Source: Microdochium bolleyi (taxonomy: Eukaryota; Ascomycota; Sordariomycetes; Xylariales; Microdochiaceae). Taken from it: 64,000 bases of DNA. The stretch is taken from positions 310,001 to 374,000 of the forward strand of contig KQ964255.1 in the NCBI GenBank assembly GCA_001566295.1, in the 5' to 3' direction. The number at the start of each line of letters is the position of its first letter. The stretch's first letter is position 1. A program made the position numbers and the translations under genes. Below are positions 1 through 11,237 of this stretch, piece by piece. The notes beneath the pieces were generated by a model. It was given only the letters and a program-made list of their open reading frames with translations, had not been told where the DNA came from and did no database searches.

Positions 1-1010
1 GGGGCTGAAAGTTGGGAATGAGCGGGGGGCGCACCTAGCTCTCTACGTTCTACCCATGTCACAATGGCTTCACCAATCAAGGTGCTTGGTGGACCTTTCC
101 CGCCGGAAGTGAGCCGTGGTGGGACCGAGTTAAGTCTACCAAATGTGAGCTGTCGTTGAGCTGCCAGCCTGTACTCCCGGAGCATGGCCAACGACGAGGT
201 AGCAAGGCTACTACATTAGTGCGCAGGCTCATGACTTTACAAGCGCACCTCCTTGCACTATTGAGTCAGTCTGTGGAACACAAGGAACATGAATACTGCC
301 CGTGCTGATGGGCCCGGGTGGCCCAGCTGTAGATCGTTGTCCAAGCAGTCAAAAGCGACCTGAGGACTATGAGCGTGCTGGAAGAATCCGCCCTCCGAGA
401 GGGCACCGCCTACTCTTGTCGCATGCCACGGCCACAACTTCCTGGTCAGTACTCCTGTGTGTAAGTGCCTGTATAGAAGGCTTGTGTGGACTTTGAATGG
501 TGGTTGGGAACAAGATCATGAAACCATGAAGACTCGTGCGGGTCAAGTTATGCTAGCTGTACTGAACTGAGTGAGCTGCGGGAAGGACCCTGAGGCTTTG
601 CAGCACGCCTAAATGATCCGACTTGTAAGCTGATGCGATTAGCGCAGAGATCACTCCGTTCCCGACCTCGCTGCAGCACGACAAAGCATGACCGAAGGGT
701 ACGTTATGATGCTTTGAAATTGCGTGCTCGGTCGTGACATGCGGGTTTTCTCCTCATCCAGGTGAGGGGAAGAGCCGTGGGGAAAGGTCGGATTTGCTCC
801 GCACTCTGACTGCGCAGACGCCGAACTCGCCCGATCACCTCATCGCCCGTGCTGCCCAGCGACATCACTTCCGATGAGCGGTCTCTGAGACGAATAAACA
901 CGCGTCGGCAGCGAAGCTACTGAGAAACCACCCAAGGTAGCAGGACTTCTGCGGGTCAAAGACTCTACAAGGTGATCACAGCTTCCTCCAAAGGAGAGCA
1001 GCAGCAAAGC
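1..1010. other. Intergenic, no gene seen
   Basis: No reading frame here has a credible start, domain or splice pattern. The right end should hold the promoter and leader of the glyoxalase-fold gene beginning at 1011. The frame of that gene stays open for 39 bases upstream but only from a GTG, so the leader is treated as non-coding. Confidence 0.6.
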
Positions 1011-2066
1011 ATGGCGCCAGCAACCACAGTGACCCTGGACCACATCGTCATCCTGGTCCCGCACTCCTACCTCGCCCTTCCGGGACTGTCGACGAGCAGC
1101 CCAGACACTACAGCGGCAGCAGCAGGACCGCCAGCCTGGTTCCGCGACCTCTTCACCTTCTCCCCCGGCGGCCGGCACACGGACGGCGCGACCGAGAACG
1201 TGCTCGTCCTGCTCGCCGACGGCGTGTACCTCGAGTTCATCGCCTTCACGCCCCGGGCCGAGCGCGAGGACGGCGGCCGCCTGCGGCGGGAGCACAAATG
1301 GGGCGGGTTCGTCGAGGGGAGCGTCGTCGACTGGGCCGTCACCGTCTTCCACCAGGACGACAGCGAGAATGAAGGAACAGGTGGTGGTAATGCGGGCGGC
1401 AGGGCACGGGAGGACTACGATGCTGTGGTGAAGCCTGTGACGGAGCGACTGCTGAAGAGCCATGGTGGTGGTGGTGGTGGTGGTGGTGGTGACGGGGACG
1501 CAGACGGATGGCTTGTTGTGTACGGCGACCTGATCCCCGGCGGGAGGAAGAGACCGGATGGGGCTCAGCTCGAGTGGGCGACCGTGCCTACCGTGTCAGT
1601 CGCCTCCTCATCGTCAGCAGAGAAGAAGCAGAATCCGGTACAGCCTGGACAGGCGCCGTTCTGGTGTCTCGACGAGACCCCCAGACACCTGCGTGTGCCG
1701 TACCGGCAGGCAGGTCGCAATTCAGGTCCGTCACGCATCGAGCACCCAAATACCGGCGCGGTCGGCGTGGCAAAGGTGCAGGTCACGCCAGCTCCGGGGG
1801 TCTCGGCGCGGAGTCTAGGAAGGCTGTACGGGGAAGTGTTCCCCAGTAGCGATGCCGGCGGCGCGGAGGACCAGGCGTGGACTTTGTTTGCTCCCGAAGG
1901 CACGCGTTACCACCGTGATGGATCGTTGCAGATCCAGACGAGCAGCGAAAAGGCTGGTCATGTTGTTGTATCGCTGTACACGGACAAGAAGGAGCTGGTG
2001 GGTAGGAAGGTCGGCGGAGAGGTTGAAGGAGGGAAGGGCATATGGTTTGAACTCGTTGGTGTTTGA
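1011..2066 (+). CDS. Glyoxalase-fold (Glyoxalase_3-like) domain protein
   Basis: Single-exon protein of 351 residues. The first ATG (1011) is followed closely by LDHIVILVP, the hallmark opening of fungal Glyoxalase_3-type proteins, then SPGGRHTDGATENVLVLLADG and YLEFIAF, which match the usual first beta-alpha-beta module of the vicinal oxygen chelate fold. Family members are small soluble proteins whose substrate is mostly unknown, so an enzymatic role in detoxifying reactive carbonyls is only inference. Residues 152-160 are nine consecutive glycines encoded by a pure GGT repeat, probably a flexible loop between the two half-domains and a slippage-prone spot. The gene converges on the zinc-cluster regulator, whose stop lies 430 bases downstream. 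The domain family is fairly secure; function is not. Confidence 0.85.
   Translation: MAPATTVTLDHIVILVPHSYLALPGLSTSSPDTTAAAAGPPAWFRDLFTFSPGGRHTDGATENVLVLLADGVYLEFIAFTPRAEREDGGRLRREHKWGGFVEGSVVDWAVTVFHQDDSENEGTGGGNAGGRAREDYDAVVKPVTERLLKSHGGGGGGGGGDGDADGWLVVYGDLIPGGRKRPDGAQLEWATVPTVSVASSSSAEKKQNPVQPGQAPFWCLDETPRHLRVPYRQAGRNSGPSRIEHPNTGAVGVAKVQVTPAPGVSARSLGRLYGEVFPSSDAGGAEDQAWTLFAPEGTRYHRDGSLQIQTSSEKAGHVVVSLYTDKKELVGRKVGGEVEGGKGIWFELVGV
1464..1490 (+). repeat. (GGT)9 trinucleotide repeat in coding sequence
   Basis: Nine perfect GGT units in frame, encoding glycine 152-160 of the glyoxalase-fold protein. Length variation here would keep the frame and only alter a linker. Confidence 0.95.
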
Positions 2067-2495
2067 TGTGTCTTCCAGCCGGTGACCTCGATGTCAGGTT
2101 GAACCAACTTCATGCCCAGGATGGCAAAGGCGGCCAGCGTCATGTGCCAGGTACACTGTCTGCAGTTGACAAGTTGCTTGGTACACCACCAGCACATTGC
2201 ATATAAGAAATTACTCAACGGCAGCACTTTACTTGCGAGCGGTAGAAGGAGGACAGTCATTTCCCTTGCTTGTCAGAGGTTGCATACGTCACATCCGGGC
2301 ATGAATGCGTGGTAATGGAGCATTGTCGTGGTTTGTGCCCGAGCAATAGTGCTTTTGCTAAGATGTGGTGCAGGTCCAGCAATTTCCGTATATACATAGC
2401 TCATAATCAATCATCCAACGCTAATAATCTAAGATAGATACACATCCAGTCGCTGCCATTGCTTCCGCCACGGCAACGATGGTCGACTGGGGTAC
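2067..2495. other. Convergent intergenic spacer
   Basis: Spacer between the convergent glyoxalase-fold gene and the zinc-cluster regulator. It should hold the 3' ends of both transcripts; no gene is seen. Confidence 0.6.
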
Positions 2496-5434
2496 TCACG
2501 GTGTCCAGTTGAACGTAGGTATCCCAGACAAATCCTCCTCAAGCAGACCGAGCATGTAGTTGTTGCCCGAGAACCAGTCCCCCAGCTGATTTGTCGTCGG
2601 CGCCAACATCTGCTGTTGCTGCATGGATGCGGGATTCTGTTGTTGTTGTAGTCCTGATGGTGGTGACTGCACCATCCCCTCCATTGCACCGCCGCCGCCA
2701 CCGACCATCGTAGCGTCAGACTGGTCGGCTCCTTGTGTCGTACCGCTCGCCCTTTGTGATCGCTGTTGTTGTTGTTGCTGCTGGTACTGTCCAGGCATGA
2801 AACCGAGCTGGCTCAGATACATATCGAACTCGCGAACATCGAGCGGGATCCCACCAATATCGCCGCCGCTGCTTGCATCCTGACCAGCGCCATGCGGCGA
2901 TGCGCCCGTGCTGCTGCTACTACTGCGCATAAAGTTATTTCCGTGTGCCTGGTGCTGCTGCTGTTGCTGCTGCAAGAGCAGTGACTGCTGCGCCTTGCTC
3001 TCCACGTACAGCGAGGCGACATTGTGTAGCACCTGGCACAGGCGATGTAGCCTGCTGACAGAAGGCGAAAAGTCTATGGCCGCCTCCAGGGACTTGACGA
3101 AGTCCGACATGAGCTGCAGGTCTGCCGAGACATCGTGGGACGCCATCGGGTCCGAGCACGTCTCTATGAGCAGACAGAATATGACGATGAAAGGAATGAA
3201 TGGCGCATACAGCACAGTCCTACACACAGCATGTCAGTCTGGCAATCTTTGATTCTCACGTACGTATGAGTCCCACGGAAAAGAGACCTACCAATGGAGA
3301 TGTGTAATCATCATGGAGTTCTGTCCCCCCATGAGGGCTACAACTTCCAGATGAACACGGATCGATGCATAAGCAGCCTCGCAACACTCGTCGGCAAATG
3401 TCCTGCTGCGCGACCCCGGCGCGGGCGGCAGAGCGCGGTAGATCAGCGTCAGGGCCGAGTAGTACCCAATTTCGTCACTGCGCAAGATCTGCTGGAAGAT
3501 CCGGCTCTGGGTATCGCTGGAGTTGTCGGCCTCTCGCCGTCGGGAGAGCTCTGCGCCCACGGCATGCATCTGCGCGATGAGCTCCTGTTGCTCCATAGCC
3601 AATGCGCGGACGTGCTCGATCCGGGATGCCTCCGGTTGTCGCAGTGCTCCGGGCGAGTAGAGCCTCTCATATATGCGACCCTGGCAAGAGGCGTGCCCTA
3701 TCCACATGGTGAACATCTCCTTTGCGGGGAAGGGCCCTTCGATGTGGTCAAGATTCTGAGGGACGTTGATGTCGTAGTCTTGCAAGATGCTTGCGCGTCC
3801 CAAGCGTAACGATAGTCCTCTGTCCAGTAAATAAGCACTCCAGAAAAGTACTGTCTTGTGATTGCGCACGGCAGGAGAGTCATTGGCCATCGAAGATATG
3901 TCGTGAAGTCCCAGAGCTCTGCACATGTGCACTGCACGACTCGTCAAGAGCCATGCCAGAGACGGTCGTGAGACCTCGACGCTGAAGGTGGCACCGTTGA
4001 GCAGTGCCTCGGCGTTTTCGAGAGTCGCCGGCATCATCAATGGCATCTGGGCAAGGGCAACTTCGAGATTGTTCTGGCACATCGCTGTACAAGCTTCGTA
4101 CTCGGCGCGCTTGACAGGATCGGAGTCCCAGACCTCGAGAGATGCCTCAAAGAACAGCGTGATGAGCCCGGAGTTGACCAGGACAAAGGCAGACTCCGTC
4201 GGCTCTTCGGTGCTGAAGTACACTCGCCTGCAGCGGTCTGCGAAAGTCTCAGCGTCGATGAAGGCTGAGACGACCGTGAGCATGGGCGGCGCCGGAGTAT
4301 CTGGGTGGAGCACTCGTTAGTATCTAGAGGGACGCTGTCACCGTGAGGCGCATAAGAACCAGACTCACTCTTCATCTCCTTGAGCTTCTCTACCACGAGC
4401 GCCATTGGCGGCAGCGGCAGGTCGCGGAGGTTCATCTTGTGCAGGTGCTTCTCCCCCAAGCTGGCAGCATCAGCCTCGCCACTGCCACTCTCACCACCAA
4501 AGTTGTCAAAGGAGGCCGAGAGACCGCCTCTGCGATTCTGCTGCATGCCGACAATCTGCCGCAGTGAGGCGAGCGCTATGTCCATCTTGGCCCCGCTGGC
4601 GCTGCCGTCGTGGAGCATGCTCGTCTTCTGCACCTCGTTCTCGAGGAAGATTGAGGCAAAGGCGGCATGGGCGGCCGTCGACGAGGCCCCTTCAAAGTTT
4701 GACGCGTCCTGGGGATCAAAAACTGTGCTCACGGCATCCTCGCCCGACGCTGTCGACTGACCTGCCCCAGCTGGGCTCTTGCTGTGAGATGACGCAGTGC
4801 CGCTCGCTTCATGAGCAGTGTGTCGCCGGCTCGATGGTGAGGATGACAGATGGGAGTTTGACCGCCCACCACGCGTTGGTGGCGAAGCTGGGCTGTGACT
4901 TGACAACGAGGCACTGGATAGATTGCGCAGAAGATCCTCAATGCCTCCCAGCCGTTCCTCAATCATGTCAATCTTGCGCTCACTGGGCGAGAGCAAGGCG
5001 TTGCAAGTCAGCACGAGCGCTATGATCGCGACAGAGAGGGATCCGTGCTTACTATTGACTGGATATGAGCACGCGCTGCCTCGCTTCTTTGGGCTTCTGG
5101 CCGAGCCCCGTAGAGCTGCATATCCGTCGGGCAATCCGGCAGTTGGCGCAAGGAGACTCCTTGTCACATTTGATCTACAAACAGGTCAGTACAAGACGTT
5201 GTTGGCGATCGAGTGTGCCTTTTGATCCAACCCGTTCTTGGAGCACATACCTTTCTGAGTCGGCACTGGTCGCACTGGAATACCAAAACCACGTGAGTGT
5301 CAGTCGAAAATGCACACAAGCGCGTTCAAGCTGCCGATGCAATGGGATTTCGGACGTACCGCGCGGCGCACTCCAATGCCCAGAGTCCCCCCGTGATATG
5401 GGTCGTTAGGATCTACACCGGGTGAGTGATCCAT
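2496..5434 (-). CDS. Zn2Cys6 fungal-specific transcription factor
   Basis: Six exons give 855 residues: 5434-5360, 5274-5251, 5174-5053, 4982-4369, 4300-3292 and 3219-2496. All joins keep the frame. The start ATG at 5434 gives 25 residues before the binuclear zinc cluster, Cys26, 29, 36, 42, 45 and 52, with exact C-x2-C-x6-C-x5-C-x2-C-x6-C spacing. A short coiled-coil follows (YERKIDMIEERLGGIEDLL, about residues 74-92), then a Ser-rich linker, the fungal_trans middle homology region in exon 5 (ATFSVEVSRPSLAWLLTSRA, LLDRGLSLRLGR) and a C-terminal tail rich in Gln tracts that ends in LLEEDLSGIPTFNWTP. It should be a nuclear sequence-specific regulator; the target pathway cannot be read from the sequence. 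The second exon is only 24 bases and lies inside the zinc cluster. Confidence 0.9.
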
Positions 5435-6353
5435 CGTGGTCGTGGAGCTGTGAGCCAGGCTTGCTTGAGTGCTGCAGAATTCAGTAGTCGATTTGGTCTT
5501 TTTCATGTAAGAGAAGTCAGAGTGGTCTTTGTTGGTGTCGGCCTGCAACAATGAGACATGGCCTCCCTGAGCTTCAAAGACGAGGACCGAAGGGGCCTCG
5601 GGAGTCCAAGGAGCACTGGCTCCGGTACAAGTACCAACACTGAAGGTGTGCTGATCTGGCTGCCTTGAGAACAATGATGGTGTTCGTCACCGGGAAAGGA
5701 GCCGGCATATGAGCCAAGGGCCTGACATCAGACGTCTCGACACTGGTAATTGGCCGTGCCAGGGCTTGTCAGGCTGACTTAGTCATGGCGCTCTGCGATG
5801 AAACGACGGGCCACGGCAAGGTGAGGTGATGCGAAGAGAAGGGACAATGTGGGGTTGGCTGCGTCCGGAGGCCGCGGATGCCACCTACGCTGCCCTGCCT
5901 CAGGCCGCCTGGCGAGCCTCGGCGGACTCAGACAACCCTTGGGAAGTCTGCAACACCCCGGGCTAGCGTGCGCTTAACGCAGGAACCGCCTGCTGGCCAT
6001 CAACATCACCATCACCTGCTCCTCCATTGACCTGCCGAAGGTAGTCGTTTCGCGCGATGATAACATGATCCCGGCACAAAAGTACACGCCCGTGCAAGAC
6101 TGCGCCACCTAACTGGCCGCGTCATGATCGCCTTGGGGCGGCCACATCTTCGCACTGCCAAATCCTCGTGACTCTAGTTAGAGTTCACGTTAGCCACGTT
6201 ATGCCTTCCACTACTCCGTAATTAATACTATGTGACACGACCGAAACGAGCAGGGGTTCGAGCCTCGAGCTGCAAGAGGATCAGTCATGAGGCTCCATGG
6301 GCTTATGAGGCTCTATTGGTATATTCCGAACTCGCCTCCTCCGTCAGCGCCAC
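5435..6353. other. Upstream region of the zinc-cluster gene
   Basis: About 0.9 kb between the start of the zinc-cluster regulator and the stop of the cytochrome b5 reductase, both on the minus strand. It should carry the regulator's promoter and the 3' end of the reductase transcript. No gene or repeat recognised. A TTCGAGCC string near 6257 was examined as a possible tRNA T arm but does not fold. Confidence 0.5.
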
Positions 6354-7346
6354 CTAAAACTTGTAGATCTGGCTCTTCTTGTAGCCCAGCTGTTCCAGGA
6401 TCCCTTTCTTCCCACACAGCGACGCCTCCATCGGCGGCGGGCCACAGACAAAGACATGCGAGCCCTCCGCAGTCGCCTTGAAGCCCTCCTCCTCAACCAG
6501 CGCCTGGTCAACATACCCCTTGCGCAGTGAGCTGCCGGCCTCCGGGTTGCTGACCGTGTACACGGCCTTGAACCGGCCGGGGTACTGCCTCTCCCACGCG
6601 TCGAACTCGTCCTTGAGCAGCACGTCGGCGTCCGTATTCACGCCAAACAGGAGTCGGATCTTGGTTTTGTCTCCGGGGTTGTCGAGGATGCCCCGCGCGA
6701 GCTGATACATTGGCGTGATGCCCGCGCCGCCCGCGATCATGGTGACCTCCGGGTGCTTGTTGGCCTCCCACTTGTAGCCCTTGATGGGCACGACGAACCG
6801 CAGGCTGTCGCCCGGCTGCAGGCTGTGCAGGTGTGAGCTCTGCTTGCCGTTGGGGTACTTTTTGACTAGGAGGTCAAGGACTCCGGGCTCATCTATGCAA
6901 AGTAAGGGGTTTTAGATGTGGTGCGCTAAGGTGTTACAACAGTACTCAAGGGGATCGTCGACATACCAGCTGAGCTGACAGGTGTGTACGGTCTGAGAAC
7001 AGGGAATGTGCTACCCTGGGGCCATGCGAAAGTGAGAAGCGCAGCTATCCATCGACGACGGCGTTAGTGACTTTCAATTCGATGATGAAGGCATATCAGA
7101 AGCACACTTACATGTCAGGCCGAGCCCGCTCGTGGTCTCTGGCGTCGGCAGCTCGAACCGGAGCTTCTTTGTGTTGTGGTTGACCGACTCTGAGCTCTGC
7201 AGCTTGAGCAGCAGGAACGCAGGTCCCGAGCCAAACGCCTGGGCGGGCGAGCCTGTTCTTGATGAAGGTGTTGAGCCCGACATGAATGCGTAGTATGCTC
7301 CGACAGCGACTCCTGCTCCCGCGAGTATGCCGGCCGGCTTGGACAT
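6354..7346 (-). CDS. mcr1: NADH-cytochrome b5 reductase, Mcr1-like
   Basis: Three exons (7346-7112, 7044-6967, 6892-6354) encode 283 residues. The first ATG gives a short N-terminus with one hydrophobic segment (AGILAGAGVAVGAYYAF) that would anchor the protein to the mitochondrial outer membrane or intermembrane space. The FAD domain carries RPYTPVS, the flavin-binding RxYT-x-x-S signature. The NADH domain has MIAGGAGITPMYQLAR and the late VCGPPPM motif; the end, GYKKSQIYKF, is typical of the family. The role is electron transfer from NADH to cytochrome b5, feeding sterol and fatty-acid metabolism. The protein is shorter than usual Mcr1 (about 320-340 residues) because a classical presequence is missing from the ATG-started frame; the frame upstream is open and basic but has no ATG. 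The symbol rests on family resemblance. Confidence 0.88.
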
Positions 7347-8716
7347 TTTCCTGTCGGCTGGATCCTTATACTTTGAATGAAATCGTAATATCTGCTGAGG
7401 CACCGTACTGGACCGCCAAGGTGTTTCTGTGCGTGGAACGATTGATCGGCGTCGAGGTCGTGGTGCAGGACCTTGGCGGACTTTCCCCAGAGTGAGTTCC
7501 GTGTCTGTGAGTATTAGACGACGGCGGTTGTGCGACAGTGCAGTGCTACCCTGTCGCCGAATACACACTGGTTCCTATGCTGGGCCAAAGGGAATTGCAG
7601 AATGGTTTTCTGACTGTCAGATATGATTTGGCTCGTTGCTGGCGTTCTTGTATGGATTTGCGTGTTTGGGAAGTCGCGTGTAAGTGGTCCAGAGTGCAGT
7701 GTCGTTCCAAGTAACTCGGATTTGGTGTCGCAAGTGGACAATGATTGCTCTGGGACGGGTGTAAGGGTCTGGCGATCAACGGCCTCCCTGCGCTGCCTTT
7801 AAGTAGATTTTCACCTCAGTAAATAATGATGCATCCGTACAACAATCGTACCGTACAGTCTCGCCGCATCATCAAACATCCAGCAGAACTTCGGCCCCGA
7901 GCTTACAGGCACCACAAGCTCGGGTCCGTTAGGCTGGTGGGGCTGCTCGGGGGTCGTAATGGCCGAGAGGTGCATGCTGCCGGGGCGGCGGCGGAGCAGA
8001 TGGGACGAGATCTGGAAGGAATGAGCCCAGACTCTTATGCAGCCATAGATTCACAGCAGGTAGGCCCCTCGGCGTTCGGCATTTGGCAGAGCCGATCTCG
8101 TCTGACGGCCTGCTCAAAGTTACAAGCTGTGAAGAGACAGTGGCTACGTGAGCGTGCCAGTCACAGGGCAATGGGTGGATGGCGCGGGGTTCCGACGACG
8201 CTGGCCGTGCGACTGCACACTACAGGAACGGCCCTTGTTGTCGCCGAACTGCCGACCTGGTTGCCTGGACCATCCGCAGCAAGAGCTGGCCAGTCTTCAG
8301 CATGACGAAAGGAGTCGTTTGAGGATGCACCTCCCTGTGGCTTGGTCGAGGCAGCCATGGATGCAAGGGTGTCGTAGGCCAAGCGTGATTGTCGTTTCGT
8401 AGCAAAGACACACAAGACGAGTCTCGCACGCTCTTCACATCGTGCAGTTTACCACACGAGACAGTCATTCACTAATATCGTAGAACAAAATGAAATAAGT
8501 CAGTATTGCATTCCTGACCTTAGGTCATCTCGACTTGGACGACCAGCCAGCAATTCTGCTAGCCCCTCTGTCTTATGTACACGGCTTCCGAGCTGAACTG
8601 TCCAAGGAACCATCGCCGCGCATTCTTGTCTGCGCTTTCTCATCCTCTGCAAACACTCTCTCGACTTCTTTGGTCCACGGCCTCCGCTATACACCGAACT
8701 TCTCTTTCCAGCTCGC
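7347..8716. other. Intergenic, no gene seen
   Basis: Nearly 1.4 kb between the b5 reductase start and the stop of the complex I subunit gene. The first 220 bases next to 7346 are open in the reductase frame. The rest contains no reading frame with recognisable features. Confidence 0.5.
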
Positions 8717-9607
8717 TTAAGCCTGCACGGGGCCGTTGCTCAGGCGCTCGGTCTCGAGCTCCCGCTCGGCCTGGCGGTAGTACTTGGCCGTGTCGACGCC
8801 GTGCTGGTTGTGGTTGACAAAGTTGAACCACGGCAGGACGGCCGTGAAGAGGGCAGAGTAGCGCGACTGCCGCGCGGCAACGCCCTGCATGTGCGGGCTC
8901 AGCTGGCTGACGCCGTACAGCGGCTCGCCAGCCTTGACCTTGGCGACCATCTCCTTCATGTCCAGGTCGATCTCGCGGGCGTTCTCGCTCATGCCGTAGA
9001 ACCGCACTATATGACGGGTGCATTCGTTAGCTCTGATCCTACTGCTCTGTCGGCCCCATGGCTTCTCCAAAGCATCTTGAATACTGCAAATTATGGTGTT
9101 GTCTCGAACGCCGAGTCGAGAAATCACAGTACCAGTGTTCTGGGGGGACGTACGTGTAGACCTCTGGTAGAAGTAGAGGAAGCCACCGATAGCACCAATG
9201 ACACCAGTGAGGCGCATGGCCTGGGCAAAACCGCCCTTTCCAACGTGAGAAGGGGCGATGCGCTCCATCGTCCACAGCGCACCAGGGCCGGCGGCAGCGG
9301 CTACTGCTCCATGGACATAGTCGGATGTCCTGGCGTATCCGATAACTCTCTTAAAGTGGCTGCGTCGATGGCACAGTTAGTCAAACGTCTCGATCGGGAA
9401 GGCTATTTCGTTGTGGAATCGTAGTTGGCGGGTTCGAAGTACGTACGGGTCGTTGTCGATGAGCTGTCGTCGTAGGAAGAGCTTGCGTTAGCTGTCGTTG
9501 CCCGCTCTGTAGCGTGACCCTGGAGGTCAATTGCGCTCGCGGGGACTTACAGGATAGTCGGTCCTGAGCGTCTTGCTCGGGACATATGTCTGCTGAGGGG
9601 CGGCCAT
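8717..9607 (-). CDS. nuo-21: NADH:ubiquinone oxidoreductase 21 kDa subunit
   Basis: Four exons (9607-9551, 9463-9447, 9359-9154, 9006-8717) encode 189 residues, the usual length for this fungal complex I accessory subunit. The N-terminus MAAPQQTYVPSKTLRTDYPL leads into VIGYARTSDYVHGAV, then a membrane-spanning stretch (RLTGVIGAIGGFLYFYQRS) typical of the N-terminal family domain. The C-terminal domain contains LRFYGMSENAREIDLDMKEM and PWFNFVNHNQHGVDTAKYY, matching the 21 kDa C-terminal family. It sits in the mitochondrial inner membrane arm of complex I as a supernumerary subunit, without a redox centre. Exon 2 is only 17 bases. The start codon lies 399 bases from that of Csm3/Swi3 on the other strand, so they share a bidirectional promoter region. 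Confidence 0.92.
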
Positions 9608-10006
9608 GGTCGCAGACACAATTGGGCAGCGCAACAGCGTGGTCGTCGTCGGGGCTCTGCAATCGGGAGTGCTTGCGGTGCTATGAGGTCGTCAAGTTCG
9701 CTGGATTGAAATCGCGGGCTGCGGATTGGTTGCGATTAGGTAAGCGGCAATTGTGCGGCAAAACAGGTTGCTGTCCCCGGATTCAAGTGTGGTTACGCCT
9801 ACCCGGCACATACGTTACCTCGACCGGTGCTGGAGGATACCCCGCTAAACCTCTCTGGGACATTAATGGTTCGAACGCGTCTCGAAGCCCCTCGACGCGT
9901 CTCACTCACAGATCGAGTTCCAACATCGCCATCACCGAACACAATTAGGGCCACACTCGCAAGCACGACAAGTCTTCAACAGATTTGAATTCCTGACGAT
10001 CTCAAG
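9608..10006. promoter_or_regulatory. Bidirectional promoter region
   Basis: 399 bases between the divergent starts of the complex I 21 kDa subunit (-) and Csm3/Swi3 (+). It must contain both promoters; no specific operator was recognised. Confidence 0.6.
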
Positions 10007-11237
10007 ATGTCTTCATCATTAGTAGGGCGAAGGTCATCACCTCCTGCGGCCAACCTCGACATAGATAACTACGATGTGGACGACGACCCATTCGCTTCTG
10101 AGCCTGAAGACAACCAGAAGAACACGGCATCGAAGAAGCGGAAAGATGTCGATGGCCTTGGCCTCGACGAAGAAGTCGCAGTTGCGAAGAAGGCCCGTGT
10201 GCCAAACGTGAAGCTTGATGAAACCAGGTATGTTTGATGTAGGCCAAGCTCATCTTTGCAGTACTGTGTAACTGACCAGTGCATGATTTAGGTTACTGTC
10301 TGAGAAGGGAATTCCACGGCTACGTAGGAAAGCTGGCGATCTGAAATTCAAGGGCAAAGGTCATGAGGTAGGTTCTGCGAACACTTAGAGATGGCTGTGA
10401 GAGTTCGCCTGGGCTGACCACGACACTTTTATCAAACAGTTCTCCGATGCTGCAAAGCTGCTCTCCTTCTACCAGCTGTGGCTGGATGACTTATTCCCGA
10501 AAGCCAGATTTATTGATGCTCTCGGCATGGTAGAAAAAGCTGGGCACAAGAAGTTCATGGCTGCGAAGCGTGTGGAGTGGATCAACGAAGGCAAGCCTCG
10601 GGCATCACGAGCAGAGGAAGAGGATGACCTCTTCGGCGGCAGTGGAGACGGACTCGGTGACGAGCAAAGAGAGGCAGCTGTCTTCCCAGCGAAGATGGCA
10701 CCGATCTTTCAGATTCAGGGCAATCAGCGGCCAAAGACGCCGACTGAAGCTGACGTGCTGGATGATGATGAAGATCTGTACGGAGCTACACCAAAAGTCT
10801 CGAAGGCGGCACGGCCCAATGCTGGGTCACTATTTGGCAGCGGTGGTGACGATGCGCCAGACGACGACGATTTGGATGCTCTCATGGCGGAAGAAGAGGC
10901 ACAAAGAGCAAGCTCGACATCAATATTCGGGAATGGCGGCGGTGGGACATCTGCACCAGCACGGGCGTCCGTTCCGGACGACGACGACGACGACCTGGAT
11001 GCCCTCATGGCGGAGGCCGAGACGTCTGCGCCATTACCAGTGAGACAGGCACCAAGGAGCAACGCACCCAGGCCTGAGGACGAAGAGGATGACCTGGAGG
11101 CCATGATTGCCGAGTCAGAAGTACGGGATTTGACTGATGCGAACAAGACCACGAAACCAGCTGGCAAGAGCACATTTAGTGATGAGGCCGATGCAGATGA
11201 AGAGGCTGCAATGGCCGAGATGGATGGTCTGTGGTAG
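10007..11237 (+). CDS. csm3: Replication fork protection protein Csm3/Swi3 (Tipin)
   Basis: Three exons (10007-10227, 10292-10367, 10440-11237) give 364 residues. The conserved Swi3 domain spans about residues 70-150 and is unmistakable: LDETRLLSEKGIPRLRRKAG, KFKGKGHEFSDAAKLLSFYQ, LWLDDLFPKARFIDALGMVE. Csm3/Swi3 pairs with Tof1/Swi1 at the replisome, holding stalled forks and supporting the S-phase checkpoint and cohesion. N-terminal residues 20-65 are acidic, then carry a basic KKRKD nuclear-localisation-like stretch. The C-terminal half is disordered and acidic, with four evenly spaced copies of a D/E-rich motif around LDALMAE (about residues 240, 279, 314 and 350). The gene shares a 399-base upstream region with the complex I subunit. 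Confidence 0.92.

Noticed and set aside
840..1463. 207-codon minus-strand frame over the glyoxalase-fold gene
   Set aside because: Antisense shadow of a clear protein-coding gene.
6245..6275. TTCGAGCC string resembling a tRNA T arm
   Set aside because: Flanking bases do not pair and no acceptor stem can be found at the right distance.
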